Assembly (NCBI GenBank): GCA_021827245.1
Contig: JAKAWN010000039.1
Location: 1-24,611 of the forward strand
DNA: 24,611 nucleotides
Direction: 5' to 3'
DNA from: Acidobacteriota bacterium
GTDB lineage: Bacteria > Acidobacteriota > Terriglobia > UBA7540
The first letter of the stretch is position 1. Each line of letters begins with the position of its first letter. The notes below the pieces were generated by a model. The model worked only from the letters and a program-made list of their open reading frames with translations. It ran no database searches and had not been told where the DNA came from. This document shows, piece by piece, positions 16,430 through 24,164 of the stretch. Made by a program: the position numbers and the translations under genes.

Positions 16430-17455
16430 TTACGCAACCGGATTCCGAAGCCTGCACTGCGGCAGATCTCTCACCCTTGTGTTGACAACATGAATGGGAA
16501 ACTCGCCGCGCAGAATCTGGGCCGCCTGTTCCGACACGCTGCGCCGCAAATCGGCATAGGCCTCAAAGCTGCATGAAGCATAGTGGCACGTTACGACGAC
16601 ATTATCAAAATCGAGCAAAGGATGTGGAATTTTAGGTGGTTCATGCTCAAGAACATCCAGCCCCACACCCGCCAGACGGTTTTCTGCCAGAGCTTCTTCA
16701 AGGGCAACCTCGTCGACCACTGAGCCTCGCGCGGTATTGATCAAGATAGCCCCGCGCTTCATGAATGCAAGAGTATCCGAATTGATCAAGTGATGGGTCT
16801 CCGGGGTGCCCGGGACATGTAGAGACACAATGTCCGCTTGCGCCAGCAAGTCTGGGAGTGGCAAAAGGCGCACGCCAACTGCTTCTGCCGCTTCCGGAGC
16901 GACATAGGGATCCGAAGCGATGACCCTAAGACCCATCGGTTTGACCATGCCAGCCAGTTTCCGGGCGATTCGGCCAAAACCGACCAGACCGAGCGTCTGT
17001 CCGCTCAACCGGCGAATCGGAAGCATGCTCTCCTGTATCCCAACCACCCATTTGCCCTGGCGTGTCAGCCGGTCAGCGAGGGCAATCTTGCGGGTCACCG
17101 CCAGAAGCAAACCAAGAGCGTGCTCAGCGACTTCTTCCTGGCAGAACTCCGGGACATTCGCAACGACAATCCCAAGATCCGTGGCCGCCTGCAGATCGAC
17201 AGAATCAACCCCGATTCCTAACCGCACCACGCCCTTCAGACGTGGAAGCTCTTTCAGGAATTCGCGCTTCATCGGCGCCAAGCTTGCGACCAGGACCTCG
17301 GCCGATTGGGCAAGGGCAATGCGTTCGGCAAGATCGCCGGCCTTTCCGTACTTGAGAGTGCCACCGGCAGCGTGAATAATCTTTTCATCAAGCCCGCAGA
17401 CCGGCCCCTCTTCTCTTTCGGTGAAAACAACTAAACGTGTTGTTGAAGCGTTCAA
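16430..17455 (-). CDS. D-2-hydroxyacid dehydrogenase, CtBP/phosphoglycerate dehydrogenase-like
   Basis: This 341-aa protein has the full catalytic set of the family. The nucleotide-binding motif is GFGRIA near residues 159-164. R243 lies in INTARGSVVDE, E272 in GLDVLEHEPP and H291 in VVVTCHYASC. The N-terminal catalytic domain has LKGVVRLGIGVDSVDL. It resembles the C-terminal-binding-protein branch and short phosphoglycerate dehydrogenases without an ACT domain. The substrate cannot be told. The TTG at 17455 is taken as the start because AAGGAG sits five bases before it. A GTG at 17461 would overlap that ribosome binding site. It precedes the second dehydrogenase. Confidence 0.87.
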   Translation of the reverse strand: MNASTTRLVVFTEREEGPVCGLDEKIIHAAGGTLKYGKAGDLAERIALAQSAEVLVASLAPMKREFLKELPRLKGVVRLGIGVDSVDLQAATDLGIVVANVPEFCQEEVAEHALGLLLAVTRKIALADRLTRQGKWVVGIQESMLPIRRLSGQTLGLVGFGRIARKLAGMVKPMGLRVIASDPYVAPEAAEAVGVRLLPLPDLLAQADIVSLHVPGTPETHHLINSDTLAFMKRGAILINTARGSVVDEVALEEALAENRLAGVGLDVLEHEPPKIPHPLLDFDNVVVTCHYASCSFEAYADLRRSVSEQAAQILRGEFPIHVVNTRVRDLPQCRLRNPVA

Positions 17456-17587
17456 GCTCACTCCTTATTCGATGAAAAAACAGTCATATAGAGTACGAGC
17501 AGAACGGTGGGGAAAGCAAGATACATTTGGCCCCTTGCCGGAGGCAGTGAGTGACGGCAATGCGGAACGTAAGCCAGCGCGAACCGT

Positions 17588-18298
17588 CTACCCGGAGGCC
17601 CGTTTCGAACCCGCAATTTGCTCTTCCAAGTCAGCCATATTCAGAATAATCACCTTGCGCCGCTCCATTTTGATGATCTTGCGATCGACAAAGCGCCGGA
17701 GATTTCGGGAAACCAAGTCCCGAACAGTACCGATTTCCGCTGCTATCTGCTGATTGGTTTCTTCGAGCGGGAACTCCACTCCCTGCCGGGTTCGAACACC
17801 CACTGACAGTGCCCTGTCGCGCAGGAACCTCGCCAGCCGATGGCTGACTTCTTTCAGCGAAAGTTCTTCAACCAGCGAGGTCATATAGCGGAACCGCCAG
17901 GCGAGGGACCGGATCACCGCGAAGGCAACCTCGGAATTCTGCTGGCACAAACTGAGAAACTCTCGTTTGGGAAGAAAGAGCAGGCTCGAATCCTCAATCG
18001 CTGCTGCGGAAGCCGGAAGGTTACCGCCGTCAAAAACGGGCAGTTCTCCAACGGTCGAACCGGCGCGCTCGATCACCAGAACCTGCTCGCGGCCCGTCTC
18101 TGCCATCTTGAAAACCTTGATGGCGCCAGACTGGACAACGTACATGCCTTCGCAGCGGTCGCCTTCGGCAAAAAGCAGTTCCTCCTTGCGGAGATGACGG
18201 ACGACGCAGTGGCTGGCAAGCCGGCCAAGTTCATCGTTGCCGAGAACAGCGAAGAAAGGGACGCGCCGGAGCGTTGCAATGGCATCCAGTGAAGTCAT
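17588..18298 (-). CDS. Crp/Fnr-family transcription regulator
   Basis: The 236-aa protein has an N-terminal cyclic-nucleotide-binding-type beta roll (LLFAEGDRCEGMYVVQSGAI, then GSTVGELPVFDG), a dimerisation helix, and a C-terminal winged helix. The recognition region is TNQQIAAEIGTVRDLVSRNL, near residues 180-200. It lacks the N-terminal cysteine cluster of Fnr, so it is not an obvious oxygen sensor, and its ligand is unknown. A GTG at 18310 is an alternative start and neither has a good ribosome binding site. It is divergent from a ferredoxin gene, and the intergenic region has inverted repeats (18405-18416 and 18455-18476), making that gene a natural target candidate. Confidence 0.9.
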   Translation of the reverse strand: MTSLDAIATLRRVPFFAVLGNDELGRLASHCVVRHLRKEELLFAEGDRCEGMYVVQSGAIKVFKMAETGREQVLVIERAGSTVGELPVFDGGNLPASAAAIEDSSLLFLPKREFLSLCQQNSEVAFAVIRSLAWRFRYMTSLVEELSLKEVSHRLARFLRDRALSVGVRTRQGVEFPLEETNQQIAAEIGTVRDLVSRNLRRFVDRKIIKMERRKVIILNMADLEEQIAGSKRASG

Positions 18299-18404
18299 AA
18301 TCGTAATCACATCCTAGTATTCCAATGGAAAAGGGGCAAGGAGATGTCCAGTCTGGAGTATAATGGCGAACTGGTTTGGGAGAGCTCCCGCTCCTTCCCG
18401 GACG

Positions 18405-18416
18405 CGACTTAAGTCG
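18405..18416. promoter_or_regulatory. 12-bp perfect palindrome in the divergent crp/ferredoxin gap
   Basis: CGACTTAAGTCG is an exact palindrome placed near the middle of the 202-base gap, about 106 bases upstream of the regulator start and 84 bases upstream of the ferredoxin ATG. It does not match the classical TGTGA-N6-TCACA Crp site. It is listed as a candidate operator on position and symmetry only. Confidence 0.4.
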
Positions 18417-18454
18417 TCGCATCTGCCATCTGTATCAGCTAACTTAAGCTCAAA

Positions 18455-18476
18455 CGAGGTATATTACAACACCTCG
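18455..18476 (+). promoter_or_regulatory. Inverted repeat upstream of the ferredoxin gene
   Basis: CGAGGT (18455-18460) and ACCTCG (18471-18476) are exact inverted arms separated by ten AT-rich bases, 24 bases before the ferredoxin ATG. It could be an operator half-site pair or an RNA hairpin just ahead of the ribosome binding site (GGAGGA, 18488-18493). No clear -35/-10 pair is seen nearby. Confidence 0.4.
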
Positions 18477-18500
18477 AAGATAACTGTGGAGGAAGCTAGA

Positions 18501-18761
18501 ATGGCCTATATCATCGCTGAGCCTTGCATCGGTACAAAGGATACTGCCTGTGTGGATGTTTGCCCGGTGGACTGCATTCACCCTCGCAAAGATGAAGCAA
18601 ACTTTGCGGACGTCGAGATGCTGTACATCGATCCCGTGGAATGTATCGATTGCGGGGCCTGCGTCCCAGTGTGTCCGGTTTCAGCAATTTTCCCTCAGGA
18701 CGACCTGCCGGAAAAATGGCAAAGCTTTATTGAAACCAACGCTCAATACTATAAGAAGTAG
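18501..18761 (+). CDS. 7Fe-type ferredoxin
   Basis: This 86-aa electron carrier has eight cysteines at residues 9, 17, 21, 25, 48, 51, 54 and 58. The second half has the classic CxxCxxCxxxCP pattern (CIDCGACVPVCP). The first half reads C-x7-C-x3-CP-x2-C, lacking the second Cys of a normal CxxC. That pattern is known from [3Fe-4S]/[4Fe-4S] ferredoxins such as Azotobacter FdI and mycobacterial FdxA. The linker between C25 and C48 is longer than in FdI and acidic. GGAGGA sits seven bases before the ATG at 18501. The same frame stays open upstream to 18363, but only this start fits. A Crp/Fnr regulator is divergent next door. The electron partner is unknown. Confidence 0.93.
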   Translation: MAYIIAEPCIGTKDTACVDVCPVDCIHPRKDEANFADVEMLYIDPVECIDCGACVPVCPVSAIFPQDDLPEKWQSFIETNAQYYKK

Positions 18762-18781
18762 CAGGAGGCGGTCTTAAGAGT

Positions 18782-18816
18782 AGCAGGGGCGCCACAGATG
18801 CTGGCGCCTCCCTGCT
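18782..18816 (+). terminator. Stem-loop after the ferredoxin gene
   Basis: The arms AGCAGG + GGCGCC (18782-18793) and GGCGCC + CCTGCT (18803-18816) pair with a two-base bulge and a 9-base loop, 20 bases past the stop. No T run follows. A second small stem, CTGGC/GCCAG (18825-18838), comes directly after. It is probably a transcript end or a mRNA-stabilising structure. Confidence 0.4.
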
Positions 18817-18922
18817 CTGCTGCGCTGGCCTTTGCCAGAAGGGGCAAGTAAGCACCCTTCTTTCGACATCTTTGGATTAATCCCAGCGACTGGTTTCGAT
18901 AGCCATTCTTCTCTTTTCAACT

Positions 18923-18928
18923 TATAAT
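18923..18928 (+). promoter_or_regulatory. Candidate -10 box of the LPS operon
   Basis: A perfect TATAAT lies 47 bases before the kdtA ATG at 18976. The next bases match those after the candidate hisC -10 (TATAATTG in both). No clear -35 box is seen at the right distance, so the promoter call is tentative. Confidence 0.35.
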
Positions 18929-18975
18929 TGGCTGTGGCTGGAAGCCCGTGGCTGCCGCGTCCCACTTATCCTCAG

Positions 18976-20298
18976 ATGTACCGACTTTATAGCGTCTTAT
19001 TCACTGTCGGCCTGGCCTTGATGGCACCCTACTATCTTTGGCGTCACAGAGGAAGAAGGGAACTTGCAGGATGGCGCGAGAGGCTGGGGCTGCTGCCACA
19101 TACCTTCCGCCAGAAGACCCAGGGGGCGATTTGGATTCACGCAGTCTCTGTGGGAGAAACCCTCGCTGTGGCAGGGCTGGTCAAGGAACTGCAGCGGCGC
19201 TATCCGGGCCGAAGTATCTTCTTGAGCAGCGTCACGGCAGCCGGCCGCGAAGCTGGAGAAAAGAAACTGCCCGGTATAGCCGGCCAATTCTATCTGCCCT
19301 TTGACTGGAAATGGTCCATACGTCGCGTGCTGGAGCAGATTCGTCCTTCCTTACTGCTGATCGTTGAGACCGAACTGTGGCCCAATCTTCTAAAGACGGC
19401 AAGGGAGTTTGGCTGCCCGACGCTGCTGGTTAACGCGCGGGTCTCAGACAGATCATTTCCCGGCTACCGCCTGATTCGTCCCTTCATGCGGCACGTGCTC
19501 AAGAACATCACACGGATCTGCACACAGACCGCAACGGACGCGGAACGCTTTCAAGAGCTGGGAGCCGCACCTGAACAGGTGGTCGTGACGGGTAATCTTA
19601 AGTTCGACGTGAAGACTCCCGAGTTGGGAAGCTTTGGAACAAAGATGAAAGAAATTCTGGCTGCAGCAAACCGAAGCCCGGTTGTCGTAGCCGGAAGCAC
19701 AATGAGCGGAGAAGAACCGTTGGTGGTGCAAGCCTGGCGGGCGATCCACAAGAAGCATCCTCGGGCGTTCTTCATTCTCGCCCCGCGCCATCCCGCCCGC
19801 TTTGACGAAGTGGAAGAACTCTTGCGGACACAGCAACTGAATTACGTTCGCCGGACAAGTATCACACGAGACCACGAAAAGGCGTCCCTGCGGACTGTCT
19901 CAACTGAGGTCATGCTGCTCGACACCATTGGCGAACTTGCAGAAATTTTCGGGGTAGCTGATATTGTCTTTGTCGGCGGGAGCCTCGTTCGAACGGGCGG
20001 CCACAACGTAGTCGAACCGGCTCTCTGGGGAAAGCCGATTCTTTTTGGGCCTTACATGAACAATTTTCGGGATGTGGCAAGCCTCTTCCTGCGTGCAGGT
20101 GGCGCTATTCAAGTAGGTGATTCCGATGAACTTGCCGAAGCGGCCCTTGGTCTGCTCGACGATCCGGCGGAGGCCGAATTGATGGGGGAAAAAGCCAAGA
20201 GGGTCGTCAATGAACAGGCGGGCGCCAGGCTGCGTATCCTGAACCAGATGGAGGAATGGCTCAGCACACGGCAAGCAACCGTTACGACCGCGGGCTGA
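18976..20298 (+). CDS. kdtA: 3-deoxy-D-manno-octulosonic acid (Kdo) transferase
   Basis: KdtA (WaaA) transfers Kdo from CMP-Kdo to lipid IVA at the inner membrane. Counted from the ATG at 18976, the protein has 440 residues. It begins with a membrane-anchoring segment (LYSVLFTVGLALMAPYYLW). The catalytic Glu lies in HAVSVGE (E61). Other visible motifs are IVETELWPNLL, NARVSDRSFPGY, VTGNLKFDV and a donor-site segment GGHNVVEPALWGKPILFGP. A TTG at 18928 opens the same frame 16 codons earlier, but it sits on the candidate -10 box, so the ATG was preferred. No strong ribosome binding site is visible. It heads a six-gene LPS operon. Whether it adds one or two Kdo residues cannot be told. Confidence 0.94.
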   Translation: MYRLYSVLFTVGLALMAPYYLWRHRGRRELAGWRERLGLLPHTFRQKTQGAIWIHAVSVGETLAVAGLVKELQRRYPGRSIFLSSVTAAGREAGEKKLPGIAGQFYLPFDWKWSIRRVLEQIRPSLLLIVETELWPNLLKTAREFGCPTLLVNARVSDRSFPGYRLIRPFMRHVLKNITRICTQTATDAERFQELGAAPEQVVVTGNLKFDVKTPELGSFGTKMKEILAAANRSPVVVAGSTMSGEEPLVVQAWRAIHKKHPRAFFILAPRHPARFDEVEELLRTQQLNYVRRTSITRDHEKASLRTVSTEVMLLDTIGELAEIFGVADIVFVGGSLVRTGGHNVVEPALWGKPILFGPYMNNFRDVASLFLRAGGAIQVGDSDELAEAALGLLDDPAEAELMGEKAKRVVNEQAGARLRILNQMEEWLSTRQATVTTAG

Positions 20299-20306
20299 GC
20301 CGCTTG

Positions 20307-21362
20307 ATGAACCGTACGCTCATGCCTCTGGCGCGACTCTATGGTGCAGGAGTGAAACTGCGCCAGCGAGCATTCCAGCAGGGCTGGCTCAAGTCTCAGG
20401 GGCTCCCCTGTCCCGTCATCAGTGTCGGCAACCTGACGGTTGGTGGCAGCGGGAAGACTCCTCTAGTTGCCATGGCCGCCGGGATATTACTTCGACACGG
20501 CTATAAACCAGGAATTCTTACACGAGGCTACCGACGCGAGCGTGGAGCAGATCTTATTGTCCTGGAACCTCATTCGCAGAGGGCTCCTGACAACCGTAAA
20601 GTCGGCGACGAACCCGCCCTCCTGGCTCGCCAGCTTCCCCAGGTTCCCCTCATCATCTGCGCCAACCGTTATCTGGGGGGACGGCTTGCTGAAGAGCAAT
20701 TCGGCGTAAACGTTCACATTCTGGACGACGGATTCCAGCATTTTGCGCTCGAACGGGATGTCGATCTGGTCGCGGTTGATGTAACCCAGGATCTGGTCCA
20801 CGGCGCATTGCTTCCTGCCGGGCGGTTGCGCGAGCCGCTGTCGGCACTGGCGCGAGCAGACATGATCGTCCTGACACGAACTGAAATTGAGGACCCCGCT
20901 CCCATGGAAACACAGTTGAGCCTGATCAATTCGAGGGCTCCAATTTTTCGGTGTGCAACAGCGCTTTTGGGCTTGATTGAATTGGGCAGTCAACGGTCAA
21001 TCGGGCCCGGAGATTATCGCGGCAAGCCGGTATGTGCTTTTTGTGGACTTGGCAACCCTCCCGCTTTCTTTTCCGATTTGCGAAAGTGGGGATTCAATGC
21101 AGTCGCAGAGATCGCATTCCGCGACCACCACGTCTACAACACAGAGGACATCAAGCGGCTCAACAAGGTAGCGAGGGGCACGGGAGCCGAGGCTTTCCTG
21201 ACGACTGAAAAAGACCTCATGAATCTTCCACTGCAACCGCTGTCGACGCTTCCCATCCTGGCTTGTGCGATCCAGGCAGAAATCTCAGATGCAGTGAGAT
21301 TTGAGCAAGCACTTGTGGCACGCCTGGCATCAAAGCAGTTACCATCAAGAGTTGTGTCATGA
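20307..21362 (+). CDS. lpxK: Tetraacyldisaccharide 4'-kinase
   Basis: LpxK phosphorylates the 4' position of the lipid A precursor at the cytoplasmic face of the inner membrane. The 351-aa protein (from ATG 20307) has the N-terminal membrane-proximal helix (RTLMPLARLYGAGVKLRQ) and the Walker A motif GNLTVGGSGKT at residues 41-51. It also has TRGYRRE, the catalytic-site run VHILDDGFQH, and a C-terminal FLTTEKDLMNL. The start is uncertain. An ATG at 20256 in the same frame overlaps kdtA by 43 bases and has GGAGGA placed too close to it. The ATG at 20307 follows kdtA by eight bases and matches the usual N-terminus better. Confidence 0.93.
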   Translation: MNRTLMPLARLYGAGVKLRQRAFQQGWLKSQGLPCPVISVGNLTVGGSGKTPLVAMAAGILLRHGYKPGILTRGYRRERGADLIVLEPHSQRAPDNRKVGDEPALLARQLPQVPLIICANRYLGGRLAEEQFGVNVHILDDGFQHFALERDVDLVAVDVTQDLVHGALLPAGRLREPLSALARADMIVLTRTEIEDPAPMETQLSLINSRAPIFRCATALLGLIELGSQRSIGPGDYRGKPVCAFCGLGNPPAFFSDLRKWGFNAVAEIAFRDHHVYNTEDIKRLNKVARGTGAEAFLTTEKDLMNLPLQPLSTLPILACAIQAEISDAVRFEQALVARLASKQLPSRVVS

Positions 21363-21398
21363 ACGCGAGCGTTGGACTTGCGGGGCATTCGTCTGATT

Positions 21399-22484
21399 AT
21401 GCGAAAGAGCAATATTCTGAATCCTGAAAAGATCCTTGTCCGGGCAACAAACTGGATTGGCGATGGAGTCATGTCATTGCCTGCGTTAGACGCCCTCAGA
21501 GGACGCTACCCCACGGCGGAAATCGTGCTGGTCGTCAAGCCTTGGGTGGCAGGGCTCTATCACTATCATCCGGCGGTAAATCGATCCATTGTGTACGATC
21601 GTGCTGGGGAACATCGCGGCCCGCGAGGCTTCATGAAACTCGTGGAGCAGATTCGATCCGAGCATTTCGATATGGCCATCCTCTTCCAGAACGCATTTCA
21701 CGCCGCCTGGATGGCCTGGCAATCAAGCATTCCCATACGTATCGGCTATGGGCTTGAGGGGCGTGGCGCACTGCTGACTGATTCTGTTCCTGTTCCTTCA
21801 CCTTCGCTCTATGGCCACCAAAGTAACTACTACCTGCACCTGCTGTTTCGCGCGGGTCTGGTCGAAAAGCTCGCCCCGGTCGAAAGGATTCGTCTGGATA
21901 TTCAGAACAGTGAAAGGACCCGGGCCACCCGCCAGCTTAAGGCTCTGGGATTGGGAGGGCCTCGTTTTTTGGTCGGGTTGACTCCTGGCGCCGCTTTTGG
22001 CCCCGCCAAACGCTGGCTGCTGGAAAGATATGCAGATTTAGCGGATCGGTTGATTGGCGCACTCAACGCCGATGTGCTAATCTTCGGTTCCCCGGCTGAA
22101 AGGCCCTTGGCGGAGAGCATTGCGCGCATGATGAGCCATACGCCAAGCATTGTGACGGGCGAGACTACTTTGCGCGAGTTGATGGCGTTGCTGGCACAAT
22201 GCCGCCTGGTTGTCACAAATGATTCCGGCCCCATGCATCTCGCGGCGGCGCTGGGGTTGCCAGTGGTTGCTATCTTCGGGTCAACTGACGAACGAGCCAC
22301 AGGCCCCCTGAGTCCGCTGGCCAGAATCGTCAAACATCCGGTTGCTTGCAGCCCGTGCGGCCTGCGGCAATGCCCTATCGATTTCCGATGCATGGAATCT
22401 GTGACTGTCGATGAAGTCCATCGAGTCACGCTGGGACTAATCAAGGAGTACGGAGTTACGCATGACCGGCCAGCGACAGAATAA
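21399..22484 (+). CDS. waaF: ADP-heptose:LPS heptosyltransferase, glycosyltransferase family 9
   Basis: The 361-aa protein adds L-glycero-D-manno-heptose to the LPS inner core. The N-terminal motif ILVRATNWIGDGVMSLPAL is that of heptosyltransferase II. The C-terminal Rossmann domain has LVGLTPGAAFGPAKRW and the nucleotide-sugar motif VVTNDSGPMHLAAALG followed by LPVVAIFGSTDERATGP. A late cysteine group (CSPCGLRQCP) is common in this branch. It may be heptosyltransferase II (WaaF) or I (WaaC). The WIGDGVMSLP motif favours WaaF. A TTG at 21372 opens the frame nine codons earlier. gmhB overlaps the 3' end by 23 bases. Confidence 0.9.
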   Translation: MRKSNILNPEKILVRATNWIGDGVMSLPALDALRGRYPTAEIVLVVKPWVAGLYHYHPAVNRSIVYDRAGEHRGPRGFMKLVEQIRSEHFDMAILFQNAFHAAWMAWQSSIPIRIGYGLEGRGALLTDSVPVPSPSLYGHQSNYYLHLLFRAGLVEKLAPVERIRLDIQNSERTRATRQLKALGLGGPRFLVGLTPGAAFGPAKRWLLERYADLADRLIGALNADVLIFGSPAERPLAESIARMMSHTPSIVTGETTLRELMALLAQCRLVVTNDSGPMHLAAALGLPVVAIFGSTDERATGPLSPLARIVKHPVACSPCGLRQCPIDFRCMESVTVDEVHRVTLGLIKEYGVTHDRPATE

Positions 22485-23154
22485 AAAGTATTCGGCCAAG
22501 GAAACCGGCTCACGGAATGACCGAGCGAACACCCGCCAGGGCCGTGCAGCCATCTTCCTTGACCGTGACGGCACCATCACGGAAGAGGTAGGTTACATTA
22601 ACCACGTCAGCCGAGCCAAACTTTATCCTTGGGCGCCTGAAGCCATCCAAATCCTGAATTCCACCGGACTTCCTATAATCGTTGTTACAAACCAGTCGGG
22701 TGTTGGACGTGGGTATTTTACGGAGGAGCTTGTTGCCCAGGTTCATCAGAAGATACAGGATGAGCTTGCGGCCCATGGAGCAAAGCTGGACGCATATTAC
22801 TACTGCCCACACCATCCCAGCGCCGTGCTCAAGGCCTACCGGCAGGATTGCCGATGCCGCAAGCCTTCGACGGGGATGGCTGATGAAGCAGCAGAACAGT
22901 TTGGCATTGATCTCGGCACTTCCTACGTGGTTGGCGACACTTATCGGGACATGCAGATGGGGTTCAACATTGGGGGACGAACCATCCTCCTGATGACAGG
23001 TTATGGACGCGGCGAGTACGAATACCATCGAACCGCGTGGCTGCGCATGCCGGATCTGATTGCCGAAAATCTGCTGCATGCTGCCCGACAAATCCTGCAG
23101 GAACTTAACGCCTCAAAGGTGGGTGACACGATATCACGCTCAGCGGTCTTATGA
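22462..23154 (+). CDS. gmhB: D-glycero-D-manno-heptose 1,7-bisphosphate 7-phosphatase
   Basis: GmhB removes the C7 phosphate during ADP-heptose synthesis. The 230-aa protein is a HAD superfamily phosphatase. D34 and D36 lie in IFLDRDGTIT, the Ser/Thr motif is VVTNQSGVGRG, the RKP lysine follows the zinc site, and the last Asp pair is near VVGDTYRDMQ. The zinc-binding residues C115, H117, C130 and C132 are in the CPHH and CRC segments typical of GmhB. Compared with short homologues, there is an extra N-terminal segment of about 28 residues. GGAG six bases before the ATG at 22462 supports the start inside waaF. The stop overlaps the next gene as ATGA. Confidence 0.93.
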   Translation: MTGQRQNKKYSAKETGSRNDRANTRQGRAAIFLDRDGTITEEVGYINHVSRAKLYPWAPEAIQILNSTGLPIIVVTNQSGVGRGYFTEELVAQVHQKIQDELAAHGAKLDAYYYCPHHPSAVLKAYRQDCRCRKPSTGMADEAAEQFGIDLGTSYVVGDTYRDMQMGFNIGGRTILLMTGYGRGEYEYHRTAWLRMPDLIAENLLHAARQILQELNASKVGDTISRSAVL

Positions 23155-24164
23155 AGTTCACGCGAAAAATCCGCTCGTCATTGCTTTCGACGCTGTCACG
23201 ATTCTCGCGCCAGGATATCGTCGTCCTTGGCGATATGGTGGCAGATGAATTTATATATGGCGAAATAGCTCGGGTGTCGCGTGAGGCTCCGGTACTGATT
23301 CTGAAAGAACGTGACAGGCAGATCGTTCCCGGAGGTGGAGCAAATGCGGCGAATAATCTAGCGGATCTTGGCGCCCGCGTCAGGCCCGTGGGTCTGCTTG
23401 GCGACGATTATGCCGGCAGCAGACTCCTTCAATACTTCAAGGAGAAGAATGTTCCTACGCGGTGGCTTGTACGTGCCCCCGGGTATAGGACCCCGACGAA
23501 ATCCCGTATCCTCGGCGGCTTGTCCCACTGGCAACGGCAACAGATTGTTCGCATCGACCGCGAACCGGCGGAAGACAACCGGGCAGAGCTTCGAAAACGC
23601 GTCAGCAGGCTTGTGATTCAACTCCTGGAAGATGCGACGGGACTTTTGGTCACTGACTACGGTTACGGAGCAACCAGCGCATCTGAGGTGGCATCGCTCC
23701 AGCAGCGGTTTGAAAATCGGCCCCTGCCTGTGGTCGTGGATTCACGATATAACTTTGAAAGCTACACCCGGGTTACGGCAGCTACGCCGAACGAACCCGA
23801 AGTAGAAGCAGCTTTCGACAGGCCGATCGGAAACAACCTCGAAGTGCTCTTCGAGCTTGGACGCACTGTTCTTCAGCGTCAACGCTTGAGAGCGCTCCTG
23901 ATTACGCGTGGCCGGGACGGAATGGCCCTTTTCGAACCAGGGAAGAAGCCGCAACTGATTCCAGTTTTCGGCTCTAACCAGGCCGTAGACGTCACCGGCG
24001 CTGGCGATACGGTTGGCGCAGTGTTTACACTGGCTCTTGCAGCTGGTGCCGAGTTTTCCATTGCCGCGCTGCTGGCGAATTGTGCCGGCGGTCTTGTAGT
24101 CATGAAACGCGGAACGGCAACCGTTACCGCCCGCGAACTCAGGGAGGCGATTCGGAACGCATGA
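23151..24164 (+). CDS. hldA: D-glycero-beta-D-manno-heptose 7-phosphate kinase
   Basis: This 337-aa PfkB-family sugar kinase makes heptose 1,7-bisphosphate, the substrate of GmhB. It starts with [20 protein letters not shown], has the sugar-binding run [16 protein letters not shown], and the catalytic Asp D286 in VTGAGDT. Proteins of this type form the N-terminal half of bifunctional HldE. Here the kinase ends with its own stop codon and the nucleotidyltransferase follows as a separate gene, so HldA is the better name. RfaE domain I is a synonym. Both junctions are four-base overlaps (ATGA), with gmhB before and hldC after, so the three are translationally coupled. Confidence 0.93.
   Translation: MKFTRKIRSSLLSTLSRFSRQDIVVLGDMVADEFIYGEIARVSREAPVLILKERDRQIVPGGGANAANNLADLGARVRPVGLLGDDYAGSRLLQYFKEKNVPTRWLVRAPGYRTPTKSRILGGLSHWQRQQIVRIDREPAEDNRAELRKRVSRLVIQLLEDATGLLVTDYGYGATSASEVASLQQRFENRPLPVVVDSRYNFESYTRVTAATPNEPEVEAAFDRPIGNNLEVLFELGRTVLQRQRLRALLITRGRDGMALFEPGKKPQLIPVFGSNQAVDVTGAGDTVGAVFTLALAAGAEFSIAALLANCAGGLVVMKRGTATVTARELREAIRNA

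Noticed and set aside
18285..18320. Possible Crp site (TGTGATTACGATTATGA) near the regulator start
   Set aside because: Only one TGTGA half-site is present and the second half does not match. The palindrome at 18405 is more symmetric.
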